Under the pieces are notes generated by a model. The model had not been told where the DNA came from. It searched no databases and saw only the letters and a program-made list of their open reading frames with translations. A stretch of DNA of 64,000 nt from positions 188,772 through 252,771 of the forward strand of contig JARVGI010000002.1 of the NCBI GenBank assembly GCA_029762625.1. The letters run 5' to 3'. Shown in pieces: positions 17,437 to 26,462 of the stretch. A program made the translations under genes and the position numbers. How positions within the stretch are numbered: the first letter of the stretch is position 1; each line of letters starts with the position of its first letter. The stretch is from Methanomicrobiaceae archaeon (GTDB lineage: Archaea; Halobacteriota; Methanomicrobia; Methanomicrobiales; Methanomicrobiaceae).

Positions 17437-17965
17437 GAGATGTTGTTTTGTACGGCATTACATAATTCTGGCGTAAATTACGAATTTTTTTGAAGTTATC
17501 CGGAAGAAGACGGCTGTGTATTTCACCTCTTCTTTGTATGATGCAGGCCCGGTAGGGGGGAGACGAGGCGTCGGACCTCGCCCCGGGGTGGTGAGGAAGC
17601 CTCTTTTTTTCAGGCTGGCGCAGCCTGACGATGTTCCGAAGCGATCCAGAGCCCGATCCACTGTATAGTGAACCCCGCTGCAGTAGGGTATTTCCATGTG
17701 CAGGACGGTAATCGGACGGATCGCATGCTGAAGCTGAATATCCGTCAGTTTTTCGATATATTCGAAATTATCACTCATTTTCTGATGGTGGATTCATACT
17801 GTTCAAACATGTGTGTGAGCAGATATCTGCGTTGGAGTGAGAATGTCTTACAGGCGGGGCTAAACAAGGCGCTTATGGGCCATGGAGCATCATTCAGATG
17901 TATCGAGAGAAAAAAATATATAGAATGATCTTCCTTGAACTGCCTGATGGCGGGGATGAGCGGAT
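17437..17965. other. Intergenic with one perfect hairpin
   Basis: 529 bases between divergent genes. It holds a perfect 7-bp inverted repeat, CAGGCTG-GCG-CAGCCTG, at 17611-17627, preceded by T7 on the plus strand. The region after 17740 is AT-rich and probably contains the promoter for the gene at 17966. No gene was recognised. Confidence 0.5.
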
Positions 17966-18670
17966 ATGCCGGGATTCCGTGACCCAGTCTCCGAACGACC
18001 GGCCATCCAGCTTAAGCGGTCAATCAAACCGCCTCGCTCTGCTGCGGTCGCCGGCATCCTGTTTGCCGTCCTGTATGGCTCGGCCCTGGTGCTCATGGTT
18101 CTCTCGATACCTCCCTACACTATCGCCGATTATGAATGGGTGCAGACGCACGCACGGATGGTCGACTTTGCGCTGATCCTGGTCCCGTTCGCCGGGATCG
18201 CCTTTCTCTGGTTCATCGGCGTAATCCGGGATCAGCTCGGCGATGCCGAGGATCGGTTCTTCTCCACGATATTCTTTGGCGGCGGCCTTCTCTTCCTGGC
18301 TCTCACGTTTGTTGCGGCGGCATTGGTTGGGGGGCTTCTGAGCAGCTATGCCATCATATCGAGCACTCTGATAGAGAGCGGCGTCTTCCTCTACAGCAGG
18401 TCGGTGTTCTATCAGCTTCTCAACCTCTACACGATCCGCATGGCGGGCGTATTCATGATATCCTTGGCGACGATCTGGCTCCGCACCGGGATGATGCACC
18501 GTGCCTGGGTTATCGTAACCTATGCGCTGGCGCTGGTGCTGCTCTTAAGTATCGGCTTTTCGCTGTGGGTGCTCCTGATATTCCCGGCATGGGTGCTGGC
18601 GGTCAGCGTTCACCTGCTCGTCCTGAACCTCCGCAATCCGCCCGATGCGGTAACCGGCGAGGTGCAATAA
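17966..18670 (+). CDS. Unknown multi-pass membrane protein
   Basis: A 234-residue protein I do not recognise. About 28 polar, basic residues precede six likely membrane segments (near residues 29-50, 67-88, 102-128, 155-173, 180-203 and 205-222). A cytoplasmic loop RDQLGDAEDRFFSTIFF lies between segments 2 and 3, and the end is hydrophilic. The first gene of a three-gene run with a DUF2254 protein (13 bases downstream) and an MscS channel, so a role in the envelope or osmotic response is a guess from context only. A GGGGATGA site lies before ATG 17966. Confidence 0.75.
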   Translation: MPGFRDPVSERPAIQLKRSIKPPRSAAVAGILFAVLYGSALVLMVLSIPPYTIADYEWVQTHARMVDFALILVPFAGIAFLWFIGVIRDQLGDAEDRFFSTIFFGGGLLFLALTFVAAALVGGLLSSYAIISSTLIESGVFLYSRSVFYQLLNLYTIRMAGVFMISLATIWLRTGMMHRAWVIVTYALALVLLLSIGFSLWVLLIFPAWVLAVSVHLLVLNLRNPPDAVTGEVQ

Positions 18671-18683
18671 ACGCTGGTGCCGC

Positions 18684-20069
18684 ATGAGCAGCTTGAGGAT
18701 ACAGCGGGCCCGGATCCGGTACGCTCGGGATCGGATGCGGGTGAACTTCTGGTTCACTCCCCTGCTGATGTCATTGGGCGCGATCATCCTCGCCTGGGTA
18801 CTGCTCTGGGTGGATGCCCGTATCCCCTACGATATTACGCTGATCAGCCGCCTCGTCCTGATGGGCGGCGTTGCTGAGACACGCATGTTCCTGATCAACA
18901 TGGGTACGACCATTCTCCTCACCGCGGGTGTGGTCTTCACGCTGCTCACCCTGCCACTCTCCACGATGGCGTCCCAGTACGGTTCCCGATTGATCCGGCT
19001 CTTCATGGGCGATCGCACGACGCAGTTCGTCCTGGGCATGTTCGTGAGCACGGTCGTCTACAACTGGACCGTGGCCGAGTCCCTTCCTCTGGCGGAGGAA
19101 GGCTGGAGGATACCGCAGCTCACCCTGACTGCAGGGGTGCTCCTGCTGCTCGCATCCTTCGCCTCGCTGATCCTGCTCACCCAGCACCTGAGCACCATGA
19201 TTCAGGCCCCCACGATCGTGGCGAAGGCGGGAGCGGAGCTGCAGGACGCGATCCGATCTCTGGCTCCGGAAGAGCGTCGGAGCGGGTCGGGCGGGGAACC
19301 CTCCGTGACACCGCCGGGCTCCCAGGCGGAGACCGGTAGTCACCCGGTACGGGCGATGAAGGCGGGCTACATCCAGTACATCGATCACTACCACCTTCTG
19401 GCGGTGGCGAACAGGAAGGACGCCGTCATAGAGGTGCGGAGAAAGACCGGCGATTTCGTCGGCTCCGGGGTCGACATCGTCCATGTCAGGCGGTCCGATC
19501 GGGTGGACGTCGGGATCGAGGGAGAGGTGCGGCAGGCCATCCACATCGGAGACCGGCGTTCGCCTGCCCAGGACATCGTCTATGCCGTCACCCTGCTCAC
19601 GGAGACGGCGTTGCGGGCGATGTCGGAGAATGATTCTAACACGCCGGTGATCTGCCTGGAGTATCTCGGCGAAGGCCTGGCGCTGTTCCTCCGGCAGGGC
19701 GAACCCGCCTCCCACTACTACGACCGTCACGGTCAGCTTCGCCTCGTAACCGAGCCGGTGACCTTCGACGAGCTCGTCAGCGAATCCTTCGATACCCTCC
19801 GCCATGCAGGACGGGACAGCGTCCCGGTTCTCCGCCACATGCTCGACATAATCGCGGCGATCGGCATGGAGGTTACCTCCCCCGGGCCCCGCCAGACCCT
19901 GCTCCGCCAGATATCTCTCATCCGGGAGGAAGTCCGGGCGAGCGGCCTGATCGACGAGGACCGGTGCTCAATCTGCCGGAGCGCGGATCTCCTGGAGGCG
20001 GCACTGCCATGTGCGAGTCGGAAACAGCCCCCCGGTGCCACGGTTGGGAACGAACCGGGGGGCGACTGA
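18684..20069 (+). CDS. DUF2254 domain membrane protein
   Basis: A 461-residue protein matching the DUF2254 family: an N-terminal membrane half with four helices (first at about 20-43) and the segment LLTLPLSTMASQYGSRLIRLFMGDRTTQFVLGMFVSTVVYN. A soluble C-terminal half follows with GYIQYIDHYHLLAVA, GDFVGSG, DIVYAVTLLTETALRAMSE and PVLRHMLDIIAAIGME. Function is unknown in the family. A Ser/Gly/Pro-rich linker lies near residue 200. It ends one base before the MscS gene starts, so the two are likely co-expressed. Confidence 0.87.
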   Translation: MSSLRIQRARIRYARDRMRVNFWFTPLLMSLGAIILAWVLLWVDARIPYDITLISRLVLMGGVAETRMFLINMGTTILLTAGVVFTLLTLPLSTMASQYGSRLIRLFMGDRTTQFVLGMFVSTVVYNWTVAESLPLAEEGWRIPQLTLTAGVLLLLASFASLILLTQHLSTMIQAPTIVAKAGAELQDAIRSLAPEERRSGSGGEPSVTPPGSQAETGSHPVRAMKAGYIQYIDHYHLLAVANRKDAVIEVRRKTGDFVGSGVDIVHVRRSDRVDVGIEGEVRQAIHIGDRRSPAQDIVYAVTLLTETALRAMSENDSNTPVICLEYLGEGLALFLRQGEPASHYYDRHGQLRLVTEPVTFDELVSESFDTLRHAGRDSVPVLRHMLDIIAAIGMEVTSPGPRQTLLRQISLIREEVRASGLIDEDRCSICRSADLLEAALPCASRKQPPGATVGNEPGGD

Positions 20070-20070
20070 G

Positions 20071-21151
20071 ATGAACGCGACTCCGGACTCTATCACGGAT
20101 CTCGGTGCCCAGTTTGCGCAAGCCCTTATCATTCTTGTTGTGACCGCCCTCGCCCTCATCGCCGCCCGAATCGTGATGCGTCGGTGGCTCTGGCCGGCGC
20201 TCAGAAAATCGCGTCTCACACCGAGCCGAGAGATACTCTCGCTCGTCGAACTATTCGTCTACCTGTCTCTCATCATATTCGGCCTCCACCAGGCCATACG
20301 GGTCTTCGCACCGGGTGTTCTCCCCTTCGAATATATCTTCTTCCTCTTCTACTGGCTCATAGGGATATACTTCGCGGTACGCCTGGTCTCCGCCACTGCC
20401 GATTGGTACCTGGGCGCGCTCGCCCCCCGGTTCGATGGAACTACCAACGAAAAGGTCGTGTCTCCGATAAAGTACATCCTGTACATCGTCATCTTCGCAC
20501 TGGCCACCATCATCCTCATGGACTTCTTCGGAATCACCGGCACAGTCCTCACTACGGGTCTCGCTGCACTCGGCGTGACGACGCTGGTCGTGGGACTGGC
20601 CGCCGAGAACATCATCAACGATGTCATCACCGGGCTCGTAATCAGGGTCGATCAGCCCTTTCGGCCGGGCGACCGTATCGAGATCCTGGAGCTGAACACT
20701 TGGGGGCGATGTCCAGGAGGTAGGCTGGCGGTCGACCCGCATCCTCACCCGGGATAAACGTATGGTCACGATCCCGAACTCTCTCATCGGCAAGAACCTC
20801 GTCACGAACTACTCGATCCCTGATAAGTTCTTTCGGGTCGAGACCGACGTGGCCGTGGCGTATGGAGCGGATATCGAAGCTGTCCGGCAGCTGATACAGG
20901 AGGCCGTGGAGGAGCAGGACTGGGTGGTGAGGGACAGGCCGATCCAGGTGCTGCTGTGGGAGTTCCGGGATACCGGGGTGCTGATCCGGGCCAGGTGCTG
21001 GATCGAGGATTACGTCGATACCCGAATCGTGGTGGACCAGTTGAACACGACGATTTACAGGCGGCTCTTCGAGAAAGGCGTCGTATTGGGGCCGGTATCG
21101 GATGTCGTCCTCCATACGGCAGAAGGCGAAGAGAATCGCGAGGGTGCGTGA
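20071..21151 (+). pseudogene. MscS-family mechanosensitive channel, interrupted by a +1 frameshift
   Basis: The first part (20071-20757 frame) has helices near residues 13-34, 50-71, 80-108 and 128-150, then the pore helix TVLTTGLAALGVTTLVVGLAAENIINDVITGLVI and the start of the beta domain (FRPGDRIEILELNTWG). The rest of the beta domain and the C-terminal alpha/beta domain continue in another frame, from GDVQEVGWRSTRILTRDKRM through VTIPNSLIGKNLVTNYS to 21151. The two frames join exactly at the G5 tract 20702-20706: with four G the gene reads through as about 359 residues. So this is a nearly intact MscS with one extra G, a recent mutation, a slippage site or a sequencing error. Confidence 0.9.
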
Positions 21152-21331
21152 TTGCCCCCTTCCTCCGGGTACGATCGCATGGCTCCAGAGCTGACGCGCA
21201 GTCGAAGGAGCTCGGTCACAGAGTATACGTCCGGCGACCAGCAACCGGAAGACGGACGCACGTTTTCTTCTTCCCGTATCCGGACGTGCGGGACGTTCCG
21301 GTCGCATCGAAAAGAGATGGGGTCAATGGAG

Positions 21332-22813
21332 TTAACTGCTCCCCGCCTCCTCGAGCTGTCGCATGACGGCGTCCAGGTTGAATGCTGCCGGCTTCTGGCG
21401 CGGGGGGAACTTCGTGAACGCCTCGATCTCCGCTGCGACGAGCGCCTGCATGCCGTAGACCAGGTATGCATGGGAGATCATCCAATCGTAGTAGGTGTTC
21501 GAGCTCTCGTCGGCCCGCTCGAACGGATCTCGCCGCAGGTTGAACATCTTCGGGATCCGGAGCGGCACGAACGGTTCCATCCAGGTTGCGAGCTGCCGTG
21601 CTCGTTGTTCCATCAGCACGACCTTCCAGTCCTTGTGCCGGATGGCGAGGATATCGCCGTCGTCGCTGATGTAGAAGAAGGTCTGCCGCGGGCTCTCCGC
21701 GACCTCTCCCGTCAGGTACGGGAGCATGTTGTACCCGTCGATATGCACCCTGAAGGTCTTCGACCCGGCACGGTGTCCCTCGAGGAGCTTCTCCTTGATC
21801 GCCGGCTCGCCGGCGGCGGTAAGGAGCGTCGGTAGCCAGTCCTGGTGGGCGACTATCCCGTTGAGTACGGTTCCGGGTTTTATCTTCCCGGGCCAGCGCA
21901 CGAACGCCGGGACGCGCCATCCGCCCTCCCAATTCGTGTTCTTCTCAGACCTGAACGGGGTGATCGCGGCGTCCGGCCAACTGTTGAAGTGCGGCCCGTT
22001 GTCGGTCGAGTACATCACGATCGTGGTCTCCGCGATACCGAGCTCATCCAGCTTGTCGAGCATCCGCCCGATATTCTCGTCGTGGGCCACCATCACGTCG
22101 TTGTAGAACCCCTGGCCGCTCTTGCCCCTGTGCTTTTCCGCGCAGTGGGTTCGGAAATGCATGGCCGTGGTATTGTACCAGATGAAGAACGGTTCCCCGT
22201 TTCTGTGCGCTTTCTCTATGAACTCGAGAGCCCGGGCGGTCACCTCCTCGTCGATGGTCTCCATACGCTCTTTCGTGAGTGGGCCCGTGTCCTCGACCGT
22301 CTGCCCGCCCCGGCCGTCCGACACGGCGTGAAGGACGCCTCTCGGTCCGAATCTCTCCCTGAAGGCCGGGTCCTTCGGGTAGTCCGGGTCTTCGGGCTCC
22401 TCCTCGGCGTTCAGGTGATAGAGGTTGCCGAAGAACTCGTCGAACCCGTGCATTGTCGGCAGGAACTCATCCTTGTCGCCGAGGTGGTTCTTTCCGAACT
22501 GACCTGTCACGTACCCGAGCGGTTTGAGGAGATCCGCGATGGTCGGGTCCTCCGCCTGAAGGCCGATATCGGCGCCGGGCATCCCGACCTTGGTCAGCCC
22601 CGTCCGGATCGGGTTCTGGCCGGTGATGAAGGCGGCACGCCCCGCCGTGCAGCTCTGCTGGCCGTAGTAGTCGGTGAAGGCGACGCCCTCGTTGGCGATG
22701 CGATCGATATTGGGTGTTCGGTAGCCCATCTGGCCCCGGTTGTTGTAACTGATGTTCCACCAGCCGATATCATCCCCCCATAGAATGAGGATATTTGGGT
22801 GCTCTTTTGCCAT
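21332..22813 (-). CDS. Arylsulfatase-type sulfatase
   Basis: A 493-residue alkaline-phosphatase-fold sulfatase. The metal-binding DD lies at residues 14-15 (WGDDIGWWN). The FGly site is SCTAGRAA with Cys55 and Arg59, followed by FGKNHLGDKDE, TAMHFRTHC, a second metal site TDNGPH, and NWEGGWRVP. The active-site motif is C-x-A-x-R, an accepted variant of C-x-P-x-R. No signal peptide is seen, so it is probably cytoplasmic. It hydrolyses sulfate esters after conversion of Cys55 to formylglycine, most likely by the maturase encoded just downstream. Sulfatases are uncommon in methanogens, so transfer from bacteria is plausible. Confidence 0.93.
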   Translation of the reverse strand: MAKEHPNILILWGDDIGWWNISYNNRGQMGYRTPNIDRIANEGVAFTDYYGQQSCTAGRAAFITGQNPIRTGLTKVGMPGADIGLQAEDPTIADLLKPLGYVTGQFGKNHLGDKDEFLPTMHGFDEFFGNLYHLNAEEEPEDPDYPKDPAFRERFGPRGVLHAVSDGRGGQTVEDTGPLTKERMETIDEEVTARALEFIEKAHRNGEPFFIWYNTTAMHFRTHCAEKHRGKSGQGFYNDVMVAHDENIGRMLDKLDELGIAETTIVMYSTDNGPHFNSWPDAAITPFRSEKNTNWEGGWRVPAFVRWPGKIKPGTVLNGIVAHQDWLPTLLTAAGEPAIKEKLLEGHRAGSKTFRVHIDGYNMLPYLTGEVAESPRQTFFYISDDGDILAIRHKDWKVVLMEQRARQLATWMEPFVPLRIPKMFNLRRDPFERADESSNTYYDWMISHAYLVYGMQALVAAEIEAFTKFPPRQKPAAFNLDAVMRQLEEAGSS

Positions 22814-22954
22814 ATGGTCCTCCTTGAGGATTTGGTTGCTATCATTGTTGGAATATATATACTTTCAGTCAAATATCCCCGGTTCCGGACTGCTGTGGTA
22901 TCGCGGTAATTTTTACCCATTTCCACAGAAATGCTGGCCATGCTCCCCCCTGCT

Positions 22955-24169
22955 TCATGGGTGCTTTCGTGTCGTTGCTTTGCCCCTTCTCATCACCCTC
23001 ATAATGTCCCCTGCTGCTCTGCCGTTCCGGATCAGGTCGGCCATGATCTTCATAGGCCGGTCCGCATGCGAAAAGAAAGCCCGGTATCCCTCGCAGAGAT
23101 AGTTCAGCCCGGCCTCTCCACCAGGCGCTTTTACGAAACGGTTCTTGGGGCACTCGCCGTTGCAGATGCACAGGTAATCGCATTCGAGACAGTAACGCGG
23201 CAGGGTGTCCCGCTTGTCACTTCCGAACTTCCGCTGTTTATCAGAGTGTACGAGTTCAACCAGGGGCGTCTCGAGGATATTTCCCAGATAGTATTTCGGT
23301 TCGACGAAGTGGTCACAGGAGTAGAGGTCCCCGTTGTGCTCGAGGGCCATCCCCAGCCCGCACGTGGGGCTGAAGATGCAGACTGTCCCCGCCATTCCGA
23401 GCCAGCCTGCGAGCGCCCCGTCGAAGTTGAGGACGAACATCCGCCCAACGTCATACTGCACCCACTCGTCGAAGATCTCGATCAGGAAGGAGCCCCACTG
23501 GTCCGGACGTACGGATCTATCCGTGACCTGGTCTCCCTCCTGGTACCCGGTATCGTTATCCCGCTCTACGATCGGGATGAACTGGATGTAGTGCGCTCCG
23601 AGTTCGTCACGGAGGAACCGGTAGACGTCCAGGGGGCGATCGGCGTTCTTCGAGTTGACAGTGCAGAGAATGTTGAATTCAACGTTGTGTTGCTGGAGCA
23701 GCCGGGCGGCCCGGAGGACACGATCGAACGTTCCGCGTCCCGCGGTGTCCTTCCGGTAGATGTCGTGCAGCTCTTTCGGTCCGTCCATGCTCAGGCCGAC
23801 AAGGAAACCGTTTTCGTGAAAAAACCGGCACCATTCGTCGTCGAGAAGGAGACCGTTTGTCTGGAACGTGTTCTCGATCCGGGTGCCGGGTTTCGCACAG
23901 TTCAACTGGTACTCCACCGAGCGCCGGAAGAAATCCAGTCCCATCAGGGTCGGCTCCCCGCCCTGCCAGGCGACGGTCACGCGGGGGACCTGGTGGGCAT
24001 CGAAGAGCTGCTCGATGTAGGTCCGGTGCACGTTGTCGGGCATGTGGAGGGTGCTGTCGGGATATAATCGCTCTTTGGACAGGTAAAAACAATAGTCACA
24101 AGCACAGTTGCAACGGGACCCCGTGGGTTTGGCCATCAGATGGAATGCAGGAACTCTACTGCAGGGCAT
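22955..24169 (-). CDS. Anaerobic sulfatase-maturating radical SAM enzyme (anSME)
   Basis: A 404-residue radical SAM protein. The SAM cluster motif is C20-x3-C24-x2-C27 within AKPTGSRCNCACDYCFYL (an extra Cys sits at 22). Typical anSME segments follow: VTVAWQGGEPTLMGLDFF, TFQTNGLLLDDEWC, VGLSMDGPKELHD, then a SPASM region with two auxiliary clusters (CIFSPTCGLGMALEHNGDLYSCDHF and CLECDYLCICNGECPKNRF). It oxidises the active-site Cys (or Ser) of sulfatases to formylglycine without oxygen. It lies 141 bases downstream of the sulfatase on the same strand. ATG 24169 is preferred; 24217 would add unconserved residues. Confidence 0.93.
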   Translation of the reverse strand: MPCSRVPAFHLMAKPTGSRCNCACDYCFYLSKERLYPDSTLHMPDNVHRTYIEQLFDAHQVPRVTVAWQGGEPTLMGLDFFRRSVEYQLNCAKPGTRIENTFQTNGLLLDDEWCRFFHENGFLVGLSMDGPKELHDIYRKDTAGRGTFDRVLRAARLLQQHNVEFNILCTVNSKNADRPLDVYRFLRDELGAHYIQFIPIVERDNDTGYQEGDQVTDRSVRPDQWGSFLIEIFDEWVQYDVGRMFVLNFDGALAGWLGMAGTVCIFSPTCGLGMALEHNGDLYSCDHFVEPKYYLGNILETPLVELVHSDKQRKFGSDKRDTLPRYCLECDYLCICNGECPKNRFVKAPGGEAGLNYLCEGYRAFFSHADRPMKIMADLIRNGRAAGDIMRVMRRGKATTRKHP

Positions 24170-24503
24170 GATTGAGACAATCTGTAACTCTGCTTTGTAT
24201 AAAAAGAAGAAGGTCATCTATATTCCGTACCTGAATGGCACCCACCTCCTCGTGCTCGAGAATCAGACGGCCTACCAACGCCTGGGTGGCTGCGACACAT
24301 CCAAAACGTATCGGCGGCCGATGTGGTCCGGGCGGCCGGGGATGCGCAGCACTGTGCTTGTCCCGCAGGGACAAGGATGGTGTGAGAAAACATTTGATTA
24401 TCGAACGGGCGGCGGACCTCCTGCTCGGTGCGGAGGGATGACCCCTTCCCCGGTTTTTCCAATCTGTCAAGCTTGCTTGCTCGCTGCGGAAGGCCTCCGC
24501 TCG

Positions 24504-24532
24504 CTTCGCATGAACAGAGTTCATGCTCGAAG
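24504..24532. repeat. Inverted repeat (12-bp stem with a 2-nt bulge)
   Basis: The arms CTTCGCATGAAC and GTTCATGCTCGAAG flank an AGA loop; the right arm carries two unpaired bases (CT). No T-run follows, so it is not a typical terminator. Confidence 0.55.
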
Positions 24533-24746
24533 CCGGAACCCAAGGGTGGATTCAGGTATTTCACAACACTCCCTTGTTTTTGCCCGGTTGCTGGTCGTCG
24601 GCAACGCCCTCACGCGTCGCATCTCCGCTTCGCTCCGGTGCTCTGCGTAACGGCTCCCCGTGCCCGCCGCTTTCGCAGACTGCTGGCGCAGACTGCTCGG
24701 CGGCTGTGTACTGGTACGGTGCGAACGCCGCCAGGAATATCAGGTC

Positions 24747-24764
24747 TGCCGCCCTTCGGCGGCA
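24747..24764. repeat. Perfect 7-bp hairpin with CTTC loop
   Basis: TGCCGCC-CTTC-GGCGGCA forms a strong stem-loop within the same GC-rich non-coding block. Confidence 0.6.
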
Positions 24765-24998
24765 CCGCTCCCTCCGGTCGCTGACCAGATAATCCGGGCG
24801 GCTGGCCCGGAAGCAAGTGCACGCCCTTTACCACGAATGTCGAAAAAAAACGCAGAATTAGGCGAAATACAAAAATTATAGCCGATAAAAACGGTAAATA
24901 TACTCAAGAGAGTTATTGCGGACTAAATACAAATGCGAAGAATACGAAATTTTTTATCACTCCCCAATAACTGTTCTACTTAGCGTAGTGGTGCATGT

Positions 24999-25249
24999 AT
25001 GATCCGCCTTCTGATCGTCGATGATGAACCCATCTTCCTCCCCTGACCAAAACATTTCTTGAAAAAGATAACGCCGATATTGAATGCGATACCTGTGACT
25101 CTGCACAAGAAGCCCTTGAGATACTGGCCGAATCGCCCTACGATGCCATCGTCTCCGATTACGACATGCCGGTGATGGACAGCATTGCCCTGCTCAAGGC
25201 AGTGCGTGCTCAATACCTCGATCTCCCCTTCATTCTGCTGACCGGGCGC
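24999..25249 (+). pseudogene. Truncated, frameshifted response-regulator receiver domain
   Basis: ATG 24999 opens with IRLLIVDDEPIFLP, the acidic pocket of a receiver domain, but meets TGA at 25044 after a C4 tract (25040-25043). With one more C the frame continues as LTKTFLEKDNADIE, then ALEILAESPYDAIVSDYDMPVMD (phospho-acceptor Asp in SDYDMP) and LPFILLTGRG. Homology stops at about 25249, before the conserved Lys and the last helix. The gene is therefore broken twice, by a 1-nt deletion and by loss of its 3' end at the junction described under findings. Confidence 0.83.
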
Positions 25250-25336
25250 GGCCACGAAGGTGGCCACGTCCGCAATCGGGGCGGCGAGTTCACGCACGGC
25301 GGTCTTGGTGTTGCTGGTCTGTATGAAATCAGCCAT
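25250..25336 (-). pseudogene. N-terminal fragment of an unknown gene, possibly viral
   Basis: On the minus strand ATG 25336 begins a frame that reads MADFIQTSNTKTAVRELAAP and a further ten residues rich in Ala/Val/Asp, preceded by a GGCAGGAGCG ribosome site. Beyond about 25250 the frame enters the antisense of the receiver fragment and stops being plausible. It looks like the start of a real gene cut off at the palindrome 25250-25265. The origin (virus structural gene or other) is a guess. Confidence 0.4.
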
Positions 25337-25474
25337 TGTTGGCACGCTCCTGCCTGCCGGCCCGCAGGATGAGCCGGCATTTCCCCAGTTTCCGACAGGC
25401 ACTCTTCTGTTCGATCATAAGCAATTTTAATCTGCCTTAACATTGAGGTATTTTCGAGAATCAGGGGGCAGAAT

Positions 25475-25741
25475 ATGGCAGACGAGAAGACCACCCGCGA
25501 GATGATCTGCGAGACCAGCCGGGACGTGAAGTGGATCGTCCACACCCTCGAGCGGATGGAGGTGCGGCACGCCGACTTCGAGGGCCGGCTGCGGGGGCTG
25601 GAAGGCTGGAAGCAGGCCAAGGTCGGCGAGGAGCAGAAGGCCCGACGGATCAGCGCAGGCGCCGGCGGGATCATGGGCGGCGTGATGGCGGTGCCTTCCC
25701 GGGTGCTGTCCGTGTGTCAGGGCCAGGTCTGCGCGCTCTGA
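25475..25741 (+). CDS. Small coiled-coil protein, possible virus-derived (XhlA-like)
   Basis: An 88-residue frame. Residues 5-50 are charged and helical with heptad character (SRDVKWIVHTLERMEVRHADFEGRLRGLEGWKQ), followed by KARRISAGAGGIMGGVMAV, which resembles the start of a membrane helix. This layout is similar to small holin-associated XhlA-type proteins. The last 15 residues do not continue the helix and may come from a truncation. No strong ribosome site. It lies among other gene remnants, so it may not be functional. Confidence 0.45.
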   Translation: MADEKTTREMICETSRDVKWIVHTLERMEVRHADFEGRLRGLEGWKQAKVGEEQKARRISAGAGGIMGGVMAVPSRVLSVCQGQVCAL

Positions 25742-26246
25742 ATACCGGACGTTTTGAGTGGGAAAAAATGATGGGATGTGTGTTGCTTCCCGACCACGTC
25801 CGGCATGCTTCCTCATCTTACGGAGCGTGCATTTTTTGGCAGTTTTCCCCGGCAATGGAGCCAAAAAAACCCTGACTCCGGGAGGTAGATATCACTCTGG
25901 ATATTTAGCGCTTTCCCCCATCGTGGAGCACATCGTTCGTTGTGCAACCTATAGAGAATCAGCTACTGCTATAGAGGCCCCTGTTTTCCGTCGATCAGGT
26001 TCATTATCTGTGCAGGAAACCTCTCCTCAAGCAGGGAGGAACAGGTCACCTTCACCAGAGTTTTCCTAACCCTCTCGCACGAGTACACCGCACTCAAATA
26101 TCATCCGGCCGAATACGCACCGAATATCATACAATATCGGCCCCGGAAATTTTCAGGAAAAAGCATGCATGTGCCTCCCTGCGCCCCACGTCTTCTGGCG
26201 ATACATACCTGAACCGGTTATCCCGGCCGTTGTAAAAATTCCCGGT
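25742..26246. other. Intergenic, no gene recognised
   Basis: 505 bases of mixed composition with only short open frames and no recognisable RNA gene. Several A/T runs occur but no convincing promoter or terminator. Confidence 0.45.
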
Positions 26247-26462
26247 ATGGATGCGATCGGCAAGCCAATCGGGCTCGTGCTCATCCTGGCGGCAGCCTGC
26301 GTGGTGTTCATGCTGCTGCTGGTGATCGTATGGCCGAGGCCACTCCACGGCACCACCACAATCACTCGAGGAAATCGCGCAGCAGCTTCTTGCCACCGGG
26401 GGAAGGAATATTGCGCCCCTCTTTCCTGGCGGTGTCCAGCCAGAGCTCGACGGCCACCTTGA
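26247..26462 (+). CDS. Possible small membrane protein fragment
   Basis: A 71-residue frame starting DAIGKPIGLVLILAAACV and continuing hydrophobic to about residue 30, after which it becomes basic and low in complexity. The second half overlaps the hicB-like gene on the other strand and is unlikely to be real. It may be the start of a small membrane protein truncated by rearrangement, or chance. Confidence 0.22.
   Translation: MDAIGKPIGLVLILAAACVVFMLLLVIVWPRPLHGTTTITRGNRAAASCHRGKEYCAPLSWRCPARARRPP

Larger units (their letters stand above)
24170..24998. other. Hairpin-rich non-coding region
   Basis: 829 bases with no convincing gene on either strand. From about 24240 to 24830 it is GC-rich with many short inverted repeats, two of which are listed. 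Open frames here translate to low-complexity Arg/Ser/Pro protein. From 24840 the sequence turns sharply AT-rich and probably held the promoter of the broken response regulator at 24999. It looks like an old repeat or mobile remnant. Confidence 0.45.

Noticed and set aside
17611-17627. Transcription terminator
   Set aside because: The T-run comes before the hairpin on the plus strand and would be an A-run after it on the minus strand, so neither direction fits.
24428-24784. Possible protein of about 118 residues
   Set aside because: Low complexity, no ribosome site, no family, and it spans strong hairpins; better explained as non-coding repeat DNA.
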